Shown in pieces: positions 51,332-60,600 of a stretch of DNA of 64,000 bases (positions within the stretch are counted from its first letter, which is position 1; every line of letters begins with the position of its first letter). This DNA comes from Candidatus Villigracilis adiacens (lineage in GTDB: Bacteria; Chloroflexota; Anaerolineae; Anaerolineales; Villigracilaceae). A program made the position numbers and the translations under genes. Under the pieces are notes generated by a model. The model saw only the letters and a list, made by a program, of their open reading frames with translations. It searched no databases and had not been told where the DNA came from. Location of the stretch: the NCBI GenBank assembly GCA_016703605.1, contig JADJBU010000002.1, positions 680,114 to 744,113 on the forward strand, given 5' to 3'.

Positions 51332-51912
51332 GTCAATATCCTTTTGGGTTCGGTCTTGTTTTGCTGCGGCTGCGCGAGAAGCCAGAAGACTCCGACGGCG
51401 AGAAAGACGTCTCCGAGGCTGAAAGCCGCCTGGTAGGAGGACCAGGCTGGGGGGAGGAAACGATCCGCTAGAACCTCGAAGTGGGTATTCTCCGGTTCCA
51501 GGAGGATGTCTTTAACGCCGAAGCGGCTTCCGGTGGGGATTTCCTGTAAAATTTCCTGCGGCACGAGGCGGCTTGCCGTCTGCGGGCTGATGGGCATGAA
51601 GCCGCTGTTTGCGGTCATGACCAGGAAGTTGAGCGCCGCGCCTGCGAGCAGGACTGCCATGCCGGGGGATTTTCGGTTTAGCCAGGCAAACCCGATCAGC
51701 AGAAACTGCGATGTTGTAAGCAGGACGCCCGCCCAATCGTCAGAAATCTGCTGACGAAGCCCGGGGACGTAGAGGATGGCGAATTGGGGCAGGAAGGCGA
51801 TGAATACCAGCCAGAGATGCCGCAGGTCCGGCGGCTGGTAGGGCTGCCCGCGCAGGCGAGCCAGACCCAAGCCAACCGCCAACCCCAGCGCCACAGCGGC
51901 GAGCAGGACCAC
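51328..51912 (-). CDS. DUF5317 family membrane protein
   Basis: A 194-residue integral membrane protein with five hydrophobic segments (about 2-18, 30-50, 62-78, 83-100 and 165-182). A loop near 105-120 contains NSGFMPISPQTASRLVP, a motif I associate with DUF5317. No function is known for the family. The start is GTG, sharing one base with the stop of the preceding micro-peptide gene (TAGTG), and the end overlaps the next ATG by four bases. Such tight coupling implies the products are made together. Confidence 0.75.
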   Translation of the reverse strand: MVLLAAVALGLAVGLGLARLRGQPYQPPDLRHLWLVFIAFLPQFAILYVPGLRQQISDDWAGVLLTTSQFLLIGFAWLNRKSPGMAVLLAGAALNFLVMTANSGFMPISPQTASRLVPQEILQEIPTGSRFGVKDILLEPENTHFEVLADRFLPPAWSSYQAAFSLGDVFLAVGVFWLLAQPQQNKTEPKRILT

Positions 51913-52055
51913 TAGCGGCTGCTGTAGCCGCCGTCATCGGGGGCGCCGACGCCGAGGACGAGCATGGCGAGGGAGAGGACGACGAAGAAGACCTGGATGC
52001 GCTGGCGGTCGATCTTGGAGGCGAACAGGGCGAGGGAGTTGAGTTTGTTTTTCAT
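51912..52055 (-). CDS. 47-residue secreted or membrane micro-peptide
   Basis: MKNKLNSLALFASKIDRQRI, then the hydrophobic helix QVFFVVLSLAMLVLGVGA and the tail PDDGGYSSR. A basic N-terminus, one hydrophobic helix ending in VGA and a nine-residue polar tail look like a signal peptide releasing a short peptide, or a tail-anchored micro-protein. AAGGA lies six bases before the ATG at 52055. It is the first gene of the unit micro-peptide, DUF5317, NHLP-like peptide, HD-GYP. The frame is open further upstream, but only this start has a ribosome-binding site. Confidence 0.65.
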   Translation of the reverse strand: MKNKLNSLALFASKIDRQRIQVFFVVLSLAMLVLGVGAPDDGGYSSR

Positions 52056-52225
52056 GGTGGTTCCTTTTCTGTTATTGGTTCGTTGCGCCAAAGATACCCG
52101 CCCCCAGGCTTCAAAACAGGCTTCAAAAAAATGGCGCTCCCGTTTCGAGAAAAGAAAGACAATGAAGGTTGAAAATGGGGTCCAGAGCGGCGGCGTGCGG
52201 CATCTCCAGGCTGTGGAGCGAGAAG

Positions 52226-52245
52226 CGAACGTCAGGAGACGTTCG
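52226..52245. repeat. Hairpin repeat, AGGA loop
   Basis: CGAACGTC, AGGA, GACGTTCG: an 8-bp member of the TCCC/AGGA hairpin family. Confidence 0.65.
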
Positions 52246-52274
52246 ACTCGAGCCAAACCTGCGCGCCCGACAAA

Positions 52275-52303
52275 GAAAAAACCAGCCGAAACCGGGCTGG
52301 TTT
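52275..52303 (-). terminator. Rho-independent terminator
   Basis: AAAAACCAGCC, seven-base loop, GGCTGGTTTTT, an 11-bp stem with A and T tails. It can end minus-strand transcription coming from the STAND/BTAD regulator gene and insulates the peptide operon. Confidence 0.8.
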
Positions 52304-52371
52304 TTCGTATTTGATCTCTTTCATGGTTGTTTTCGCCACAGAGTTCTCTGCGGTTATTTATAGTATTGCTC

Positions 52372-52493
52372 CTGATTACCTTACAGATTGGATTCGGGGC
52401 GCGGAAAACGCGGAGGACGTGGTTTTTTTATTTGGGTTTTCCGCATAAATCAGCGTCAATCCGCGTCCCATTTTTGAAAGTGTAAGGTAATCG
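52372..52493. mobile_element. MITE-like element with 9-bp target duplication
   Basis: The 122-base element has inverted ends TGATTACCTTACA (from 52373) and TGTAAGGTAATCG (to 52493), 12 of 13 bases matching. It is flanked by GTATTGCTC at 52363-52371 and again at 52494-52502. Repeat A copy 1 (6764-6772) shows the same site without the insert. No coding capacity. Confidence 0.7.
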
Positions 52494-52596
52494 GTATTGC
52501 TCTGTAAAAACTACGTCAATCGCGAAGATTTTGCCCAGTATCGCGAGATTTATCTCGCCCGCCGGGGCGCAAACTGAAGTTTGCGGTACAACCGCG
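52494..52596. repeat. Dispersed repeat A, copy 2
   Basis: Reverse-complement match to 6681-6772, with an extra CGAGATTTATCTCG palindrome near 52551-52564 that is missing from copy 1. The two copies are 46 kb apart in opposite orientation. Confidence 0.8.
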
Positions 52597-52629
52597 CTAT
52601 ACAAGAGGTCTATTAGCTTAAATTTTGGG

Positions 52630-55600
52630 TTATCTCATGAGACGGCGGTAGAGTTCATCGGTCTCACGGGAGGGGGGCAGGTTGAATTGTTTTCGCATGG
52701 CTTCCTGGCAGGACTGGTATACCCGCGATATGGATGCCCGGTCATTGAGCCTGCCATGGGCGCTCATTTGCACCTGGTAGGCGGCCTCCCAACCGGGGTC
52801 CATTTCGATGGCGCGCTGGCAGAGGGGAATGGCGGCTTCGGGTCTGGCATTTTTTTGGTACAGGTCTGCCAATGCGACGAGCGCGTTGAGCTGCTCCAGT
52901 CTGAGTCGCTCGCGGTCGTGCAGGGTCCAGTCGGCGTAGATATCGGCAAGGTAATTGCCATGTGCCAGTTCCAAAGCCCGCTCGTAATTGTCCATTTGTT
53001 CTTTCGCATCCTTCGATGATTTGGCTTGGGCGAGGTAGGCTTCGAAGTCCTCCACATCGTACCGGTAATCGGTGTTTTGATTGAAGGCATACTGGGAGTT
53101 TTCAAAAAGAACGGTTATGTTTCCAACGGCGCGGCGCAGCCGGTACAGTTCGTTCTTGATCCGGAGGGTGACCTGTTTGGAGGATTCGTATTTATCCGCC
53201 CACAACGCTTCGCCGATCTGCTCCCTGGATAGGGGGCTTCCCGTGGAGAGGAGGTAGAAGAACAATTCCCGCACCGACTGGGTTTGCCAGTCGGCATTGG
53301 TCAATACACGCCCGTCTATCGTGACCATCGCCTGCCCAAAAGATTGAATGATGAGATGGGGAGTCGGTCCAATGACGACCCGCGCCTGCCTTCTTAACTG
53401 GCGTCTTAATTCAGGCAGCTTGTGAGAAAATTCCTCCGCCCGGGCAAAAATGGCGAATAATGGACGGGCAAGCGTTGAATTTTTTCGGACTCCATCCAGC
53501 CACGCCCGTGCCTGATGAACTGCGACAACAATCGCGTTAACAGTTTTTTTGGAACCGCTCAATTCGTTCAATAGCCGCACCGCTTCAGCAGAGTTGCCAG
53601 CCCTGTGAATTGCCGCAACGCGCCATATGCGCGCCGCCGCCGCCTCTATTTCCCTGCCATCTTCCATGAACCGGGTCTCCGCTTTTTCGAATTCGGATTG
53701 CGCCTCCTGCGGATTTGCTTCGAGGAGACGGAGATGACCGGTTGTCATGCGAAGCAGATTTTTTTCGTATGTCGAACCCCCCGCCGCGAAAATGCCCCGC
53801 ATATTTTCCACGGCTGATTTCGCCAGCGGCGCGTCTCTTTGCAGAAGCGCCGTTTTTGCCTGGGAAATGGAAAGCGAATGGGAGAGAAAAGTGTCGTTCA
53901 TTCTCTGAAGAACATCCGCTGCATGTTTGTAATTTTGCTCCGACATCTCGAAATCTTCGATCTCAAGATACAAATCTCCAAGGCTGATCGAGATCAATGC
54001 GTCCAGGCGCATATTATGGCTGCGCTGGGCGCAGAGAATGCCCTCCTCGAACGCTTGAACCGATTTTTCATACTCACCCAAGGTCTGGTACAAGCCGCCA
54101 AGGTTATTCAGCAAACTGGCCTGCCGAAAGAGATTACCTTCCTTGCGCCAGAATTGCAGGGCTTTCTCATAAGCGGTCTGCGCCTGGGCAAAATCCCCAA
54201 TCGCGCGGTATGCCATTCCTGTTTCCATCCACAAAACAGGAACTTGCGAAGTATCTTTTAACCGGGTGTGGATTGCCAGCGACTGTTCAAGGTTGATAAC
54301 CGCCCGGCTTGCCTGTCCGAGCCTGAAGAGGACAAGCCCTTTTACCCTCAGCGCGTCTGCATGAAATGCCTGGAGTTCATCCAGCCCTTCGGTCATCTGA
54401 ATCGCCTCTTCAGAATTTTGCAGCGCATCCGCGTAGTTTGCCAGAAAACGATTAGATGTAGCCTTGCGCGTCAGGGTAAGGGCTAATCCCTTTACATCAT
54501 TATTCTTCCGGAACATCTCCTCGGCTTTTTCGAGCAGGCGCAAACTCTCTCCAAATTCATCCTTCAACTGGGCGAGCACCCCCCGCAGCGAAAGCAGACC
54601 CGGCTTTGTCCGCAGCATGGACGGGGGCAGATCGTTCAACCAATTCTCGACCGTCAGATGGGCGCTGATCAACATGGAACTGCCCGCCCGCTCGACCAGG
54701 TCCGACAGCGCATCCGCATCTCCCAACGTCTGGCAGATGTGATGAGCCTTTGCCCACTCGCCCATTAACTCATATGCCGTTTGCAGGCGCGTCAGGATCG
54801 GACCGACCTCCCCCGGGTATTCCCGTTCGAAGCGTTCGCGGATGTAATCGCGGAAGAGGTGATGGTAGCGCAGCCAGCGTCCGTCCTCGCCGATGGGCAG
54901 GGTGAATAAATGATTGTTCGAAACCGCCTTGATCCACGCCTGCCAGTCCTGGGGTTCCGGGTAAAACAGCGAAAGGACGCTTTCACACAATGCGGCATCG
55001 AACTCATCCAGCAGCGCGGTGCGCAGGACGAAAAGCCGCAGATCGGGAGGCTGGCGCTCCAGGACCTGATGCCCGAAATACTCATGGAGATTCGCCCGGC
55101 TTCCCACAGCCGACGGCTTCGAACTGCCCCGCAGCCGGTCCGATTCGGAGAATTGCAGTCCCGTGATCCAGCCTTCCGCCTCCGCGATCAGGCATCGGGC
55201 TTCTTCATCGCTCATCTGTCCGCCGCTGTTCTGCAATGCCAGCGCCTGAAGTTCCCCGGGATTAAAGGCAAGGTCGGCAAAGTTCAAACCGCTGACCTGA
55301 TCCTTTGCAACAAAGACCGGCATATCCTTAAGCTCCGCCAGCCGGCGCGACGAGATCACAAGATGACAGTTATCGTCCGCCAGTTGGGCAAAGCGATTGA
55401 CGAATTCATTGATCGGGGCGACATTCTCCAGCAGGTGAAAATCGTCGAGAATGAAAACAAAATGCTCCTTGACCTGCTCGTACAACTCATTGACCAGGGT
55501 CACCAGCAGGCGTTCCATATCCTGCTCAAAGGAATTCATCCCCTCCAGGATGCCTTTCGACTGCGCCCCAAAAGCGGGAAAACGCTCCGACAGGGCGGCA

Positions 55601-55851
55601 ATGAAATACGAGGCAAACCTCTGCGGGTCCCGGTCCAACTCATCCAAAGACAGCCAGCAGCAGGGGAGTTCATCCAGGTGGACAAAGTCGATCAGCAGCG
55701 ACGTCTTGCCATACCCGGCAGGCGCGGAGACAAGCGTCAGCTTCTTGTCCAACGCCTCGAACAACAGGTCCAGCAGCCGTTTGCGGCTCAACAGCTCGGC
55801 GCGGCGTCTGGGTGGTACGATCTTGGTTTTACTAACAGGGATGGAAGACAT
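52630..55851 (-). CDS. STAND ATPase regulator with TPR repeats and C-terminal BTAD domain
   Basis: A 1073-residue MalT-like/SARP-like transcriptional regulator. The N-terminus (KTKIVPPRRRAELLSRKRLL) leads into a STAND NTPase with Walker A APAGYGKTS near 42-50 and Walker B FVFILDDFHLL near 133. From about 400 to 800 a TPR array is visible (repeated IGDFAQAQTAYEKALQFWRK-type units). The C-terminal third carries a winged helix (LSREQIGEALWADK and onward) and a bacterial transcriptional activation domain ending GWEAAYQVQMSAHGRLNDRA. Such proteins sense a ligand or protein partner and switch on few targets. It lies just upstream of the micro-peptide operon, separated by a terminator. Confidence 0.9.
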   Translation of the reverse strand: MSSIPVSKTKIVPPRRRAELLSRKRLLDLLFEALDKKLTLVSAPAGYGKTSLLIDFVHLDELPCCWLSLDELDRDPQRFASYFIAALSERFPAFGAQSKGILEGMNSFEQDMERLLVTLVNELYEQVKEHFVFILDDFHLLENVAPINEFVNRFAQLADDNCHLVISSRRLAELKDMPVFVAKDQVSGLNFADLAFNPGELQALALQNSGGQMSDEEARCLIAEAEGWITGLQFSESDRLRGSSKPSAVGSRANLHEYFGHQVLERQPPDLRLFVLRTALLDEFDAALCESVLSLFYPEPQDWQAWIKAVSNNHLFTLPIGEDGRWLRYHHLFRDYIRERFEREYPGEVGPILTRLQTAYELMGEWAKAHHICQTLGDADALSDLVERAGSSMLISAHLTVENWLNDLPPSMLRTKPGLLSLRGVLAQLKDEFGESLRLLEKAEEMFRKNNDVKGLALTLTRKATSNRFLANYADALQNSEEAIQMTEGLDELQAFHADALRVKGLVLFRLGQASRAVINLEQSLAIHTRLKDTSQVPVLWMETGMAYRAIGDFAQAQTAYEKALQFWRKEGNLFRQASLLNNLGGLYQTLGEYEKSVQAFEEGILCAQRSHNMRLDALISISLGDLYLEIEDFEMSEQNYKHAADVLQRMNDTFLSHSLSISQAKTALLQRDAPLAKSAVENMRGIFAAGGSTYEKNLLRMTTGHLRLLEANPQEAQSEFEKAETRFMEDGREIEAAAARIWRVAAIHRAGNSAEAVRLLNELSGSKKTVNAIVVAVHQARAWLDGVRKNSTLARPLFAIFARAEEFSHKLPELRRQLRRQARVVIGPTPHLIIQSFGQAMVTIDGRVLTNADWQTQSVRELFFYLLSTGSPLSREQIGEALWADKYESSKQVTLRIKNELYRLRRAVGNITVLFENSQYAFNQNTDYRYDVEDFEAYLAQAKSSKDAKEQMDNYERALELAHGNYLADIYADWTLHDRERLRLEQLNALVALADLYQKNARPEAAIPLCQRAIEMDPGWEAAYQVQMSAHGRLNDRASISRVYQSCQEAMRKQFNLPPSRETDELYRRLMR

Positions 55852-55958
55852 GGCTTGCAGATCCTATCCGGCAATCAATAAGGCGTCAAAGGACGCGTAA
55901 AATCATTTTATCGCGTAAATGCCCCATCCAATATGACGGTCGCATTAAAACCGAATGT

Positions 55959-55964
55959 TATAAT
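55959..55964 (+). promoter_or_regulatory. -10 box close to the start of the GT-C gene
   Basis: TATAAT ten bases before the ATG at 55975, so the leader would be about four bases or none. Confidence 0.5.
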
Positions 55965-55974
55965 CGCCAAACCC

Positions 55975-57561
55975 ATGACCCCAACCGGCGAAACATCGAA
56001 CCGTCAACTCCTCAACCGGGTCCTGCTTGCCGCGCTTTTCGTCACCCTCGCGCTCACTGTCCTCACGCAAACCAGCCCCGGCATCGAAACCCCGAACCGC
56101 GACTACGGCTTCTACGCCTACATCGGCAAACAGATCGCAAAGGGATACCTGCCCTACCGCGACGTGTGGGAGAGCAAACCCCCCGCCATCTTCTATCTCA
56201 ACGCCTTCGCCCTGCGTCTCGGGCGCGGCTCCCGCTGGGGCATCTGGCTGGTCGAATTCGCTTTTCTTTTCTCCGCCATCGCCGCATCGTATCATCTTAT
56301 AAAAAAACTTTGGGGACTCCTGCCCGCCATCTTTGGTGTCATCATCTGGCTCTGGGGCATGGACTTCACCCTACAGGGCGGCAACTACACCGAAGAATAT
56401 CCGCTCGTCCTTCACTTCCTCGCCCTGATCCTCCTCCTCAGCCTGATTCAAACCCCCAAACACCGCTTCTTCAACCTGACTTTGGGCTTGACTCTATCCA
56501 TCAGCCTTCTCTTCCGCCCGAACAACGCCGTCGTCGAGATTGTCAGCATCCTCGTCTTCGGCGTGACCCTTCTTTGGAAACGCGACTTCAAATCCTTTTT
56601 CATCGCCGTCTCCTGGGTCACTCTGGGAATCGCCATCCCGCTCGCCATCACCTCCGCCTACTTCGCCCACCACGGACTCTTCCAAGCCATGCTCGAAGCG
56701 TCCATTCTCTACAACCTCGCCTACAGCCAGGCGGAACTTTCCGCCACCTCTCCGTTGACCGTCGGCTTCGAATACCTCAACCTCGCCGCCTGGATCGGAC
56801 TGACCGGCTACCTGCTCATCCTCGCCCGCATCAAAGACATCCTCAAAAGCCCGCATCTCCCATTATTCATCGTCCTCCTCATCGGAACCCCCGCCGCCGT
56901 CTTCCTCAGCGACCCCGCCAAACGCAACTACGGTCACTACTTCATGAACTGGCTGCCCTTCATCGCCCCCCTCTCCGCCTTCGCCTTCCACACCATACAA
57001 CAAAAACTCTTTCCGCCTTCCGCCTTCCGCTTTCTGCCTTCCTTCCTCTTTCCTCTTTCTTCATTCATTATCGCCCTCCTCTTCCTCCTCCTCTCCGGTC
57101 GCGCCTCACTTAACTACAAAGCCTTCGACCGCCTCCTCACTTCCACCGAACGCGAACTGCGCTCGCCCATTTCCATTTATGTCGAAAACCATACCAACCC
57201 CGGCGAATACGTTCTCTTTTGGGCGACGCATCCCGGCGAGAATCTCATGTCGCACCGCGACGCGCCCTACTCGACCCTGTTCTACCCCAACCTTGTGGGT
57301 TCGGAGATCGCCGACCGCCTCAACGAAGACTTTCTCGCAGACCTCCAACGCAACCGCCCCGTTCTCATCGTCGACATGGGACGCCTCACCATCCCCTCCC
57401 TCGACCCGGCAAAGCGCGAAGAACAAAAAGCCGCCGGAGTCTACCCAACCAATCCGCCAGACAATTTGGATGAAGTCTTGAAATTCATCGAAGACAACTA
57501 CTACCTCGAAGCGGTCATCAAGGAAAAACCGGTCTATCGCCTGCGTGGGACTGGGGAGTGA
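55975..57561 (+). CDS. GT-C (ArnT/PMT-like) membrane glycosyltransferase
   Basis: A 528-residue polytopic protein. The first extracytoplasmic loop has NRDYGFYAYIGKQIAKGYLPYRDVWESKPP near 43-72, with the acidic residues and the PYRD(x)WExKPP pattern of the DUF/GT39-like dolichol-phosphate-mannose transferase group. Eight to ten hydrophobic helices follow, then a soluble domain from about 400. PPSAFRFLPSF is encoded by 7-bp repeats (TTCCGCC units, 57011-57045). The start is set by the -10 box at 55959; a longer frame opens at 55933. Acceptor unknown. Confidence 0.78.
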   Translation: MTPTGETSNRQLLNRVLLAALFVTLALTVLTQTSPGIETPNRDYGFYAYIGKQIAKGYLPYRDVWESKPPAIFYLNAFALRLGRGSRWGIWLVEFAFLFSAIAASYHLIKKLWGLLPAIFGVIIWLWGMDFTLQGGNYTEEYPLVLHFLALILLLSLIQTPKHRFFNLTLGLTLSISLLFRPNNAVVEIVSILVFGVTLLWKRDFKSFFIAVSWVTLGIAIPLAITSAYFAHHGLFQAMLEASILYNLAYSQAELSATSPLTVGFEYLNLAAWIGLTGYLLILARIKDILKSPHLPLFIVLLIGTPAAVFLSDPAKRNYGHYFMNWLPFIAPLSAFAFHTIQQKLFPPSAFRFLPSFLFPLSSFIIALLFLLLSGRASLNYKAFDRLLTSTERELRSPISIYVENHTNPGEYVLFWATHPGENLMSHRDAPYSTLFYPNLVGSEIADRLNEDFLADLQRNRPVLIVDMGRLTIPSLDPAKREEQKAAGVYPTNPPDNLDEVLKFIEDNYYLEAVIKEKPVYRLRGTGE

Positions 57562-57602
57562 CAAGTTACGAGATACGAGACCTGTTTACCTGTATACCTG
57601 AT
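57562..57602. repeat. Heptad-period repeat
   Basis: AAGTTAC GAGATAC GAGACCT GTTTACC TGTATACC TGATACC after the GT-C stop codon, the last heptad locus in the window. Confidence 0.6.
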
Positions 57603-57642
57603 ACCTCCCCAAATCTTTAAGCCATGCCCCCGTTTATAACCT

Positions 57643-57660
57643 GAACATGCGTGCTATAAT
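57643..57660 (+). promoter_or_regulatory. dnaE promoter with a near-match LexA box
   Basis: TATAAT at 57655-57660 is directly preceded by GAACATGCGTGC (57643-57654), which differs from the GAACRNRYGTTC consensus at one position. The box abuts the -10 as it does at 10614-10642. SOS control of dnaE is inference. Confidence 0.4.
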
Positions 57661-57682
57661 GACCACGCCACCGATTACCGAA

Positions 57683-60600
57683 ATGTCCTTCACCCACCTC
57701 CACGTCCATACCGAATACTCCCTGCTCGACGGCTTCTCGAACATCACGAAGCTGGTTCAGCGCGTCAAGGAAATGAACATGGACTCGGTCGCCATCACCG
57801 ACCACGGCACGATGTTCGGCGTGATTGACTTTTACAAAGCCGCCAAAGCGGAAGGCGTCAAACCCATCATCGGACTCGAAGCCTATATGGCGGCGCGGGG
57901 AATGAAGGATAAAGACTCCAAACTCGACCGTTCCTCCTTTCATTTGCTGCTGCTCGCGGAAAATGAAAAGGGCTATCAGAACCTGCTGAAGATCGCCTCC
58001 GCCGCCCAATTGGACGGTTTCTACTACTACCCCCGCATTGACCATGACTTCCTCGCCGCCCACTCCGAAGGCTTGATCTGCACCTCCGGCTGTATGTCCG
58101 CGGAGATTCCGCGCGCGCTGTTGAACGACAACCCCGAAGAGGCGCTTCGCAAGTGGAACTGGTATTACGACGTGTTCGGACCCGACCGCTTCTTCGTCGA
58201 GTTGCAGCAGCACAACATCCCCGAAATCCTTGACCTAAACAAGAAACTGCTTGAATTGGGAGCGCGGTATTCGGCGCGATATGTCGCCACCAACGACGTG
58301 CATTATGTGAATCAGGATGACGCGAAGTTGCAGGACGTGTTGCTGGCAATCCAGACCAACTCCACGCTGGCAGACCCCGAGCGGATGCGCATGACCGACG
58401 ACTCCTACTTCCTGCGCTCACCCGCGGAGATGAGCCGACTCTTCGCCGAAGTGCCTGAGTCATTATCCAATACATTGCTCATCGCCGAACGCTGCAACGT
58501 GGATTTGGGATTCAAGGGCTATCACCTGCCCGAGTTCCCCGTGCCGGAAGGTCACACCGCGGAATCCTACCTGCGGAACCTGTGCGAGGCCGGGGCGGAG
58601 AAAAGGTACGGGGACGACTGCGACAGCCCCAAAGTCCGCGAGAGGCTGAACTACGAGTTAAGCGTCGTGGACAGCATGGGATTCAACGCCTACTTCCTCA
58701 TCGTCTGGGACCTGTGCCGCTTCGCCCGCGATCACGGAATCTGGTACAACGCGCGCGGCTCGGCGGCTGGCTCGATCATCGCGTATACGCTCGAGATCAC
58801 CATGGTGGACCCGCTTCAACACGCGCTGATCTTCGAACGCTTCCTCAACCCGGGGCGCATCTCGATGCCCGATATTGATTTGGACTTCCGCGACGACCGC
58901 CGCTCGGAAATGCTGGAATACACCGCCCGCCAATACGGCGACGATAAAGTGGCGCAGATCATCACGTTTGGCACGATGGGCGCGAAAGCCGCCATCCGCG
59001 ACGTGGCGCGTGTGATGGAAATTCCCCTGCCCGAAGTGGACCGTGTTGCAAAACTTGTCCCGTTTGTGGCGGGCGGCGCGACGATGAAGGAAGCGCTCGA
59101 AGTCAAGGAGTTCAAACAGATCTACGACACCGACCCCAGGATGCGCGAAGTGATAGACATCGCCGCAAGAATGGAAGGCACGGTGCGCAACGCGGGCACG
59201 CACGCCGCGGGCGTGGTCATCTCCGATAAGCCCATTCTCGAATACCTGCCGCTTCACCGCCCGACCTCCGGCTCGGAAGAGACGCCGATCAAATCGGTGA
59301 CGCAGTTCGAAATGGGCATCCTCGACTCGCTCGGAATGTTGAAGGTGGACTTCCTCGGACTCATCACGCTGACCGTCATGGCGCGCGCCTGCGATTTGAT
59401 CTTCAAACGTCACGGGATCAAATACGACCTGAACAACATCCCGCTCGACGACCCGAAATCCTTCGAGTTGATGGGCGCGGGGCAGACGGCTGGCTTATTC
59501 CAAATCGAAGGCGGCGGCATGACGCGCTACCTCGTCCAGATGAAGCCGAAAACGCTCGAAAACATCATCGCCATGGTCGCGCTCTACCGCCCGGGACCGA
59601 TGGCGTTCATCCCCGATTACATCTCGCGGATGCACGGCGAATCGCAGGTGAAATACCGCCATCCCAGCATGGAACCGATCTTCAGCGACACCTACGGCAT
59701 TCCCGTCTATCAAGAGCAGTTGATGCGCGCCGCCGTCGAACTCGCGGGATACACGCCCTCCGAGTCGGATGAACTTCGCAAAGCCATCTCCAAAAAGAAA
59801 AAGGAAGACATTGACAAACACCGCGCCAAGTTCGTCAAAGGCGCCGTCGAAAAGGGAATCGAACAATCCACCGCCGATGCGATCTACACGGATTGGGAGG
59901 AATTTGCGAGGTATGGATTCAACAAATCTCACGCCGCCGACTACGGCGTGATCGCCGTCCAGACCGCCTACCTCAAATCGCACTACCCCGCCGAATACAT
60001 GACCGCGCTCATGTCCGCCTCGGCGGGACAGGTCGAAAAGGTCGCCTTCTACATCGCGGATGCGCGCACGATGGGCGTGCCGGTTTTGCAGCCCGACATC
60101 AACTCCTCGATGTGGGACTTCGACATCGAAGACACCGATGCAAAACCGCAAATCCGCTTCGGCTTGGGCGCGATCAAAAACGTCGGGCAGGCGTCCGTGC
60201 AGCCCATCATCGAAGAACGCGCCGCCAACGGAAAATTCAGCGACCTCAACGACTTCGCCCGCCGCGTGGATTTGCGCTCCGTCGGCAAACGCTCGCTCGA
60301 ATGCCTCATCAAAGTCGGCGCGCTCGACTCCTTCGGCAACCGCGCCTCCCTGCTCGCCTCGCTCGACCGCATCGTCGCCATCTCTGGCAACCACTTCCGC
60401 GCCGCCGACGCCGGGCAGATGTCCCTCTTCGGCTCGACCACCGGCGTCATAGACGAGATCAAACTCCCCGAAGTGAGAGACGTGGACAAACGCGAAATGC
60501 TCAACTGGGAGCGCGAACTGATCGGTCTCTACATCTCCGACCACCCGCTCAACGAATACCAGGCAACCCTCGCGCAGATCGTCAGCTACTTCTCGGCTCA

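Larger units (their letters stand above)
52056..52629. other. Repeat-filled intergenic region
   Basis: About 570 bases with no gene. In order: a hairpin (52226-52245), a terminator (52275-52303), the small inverted-repeat element with its target duplication (52363-52502) and repeat A copy 2 (52494-52596). Confidence 0.7.

Noticed and set aside
57647..57682. Upstream start codons for dnaE
   Set aside because: They lie before or within the TATAAT box, so the message would not contain them; the family start is MSFTHLHVH.
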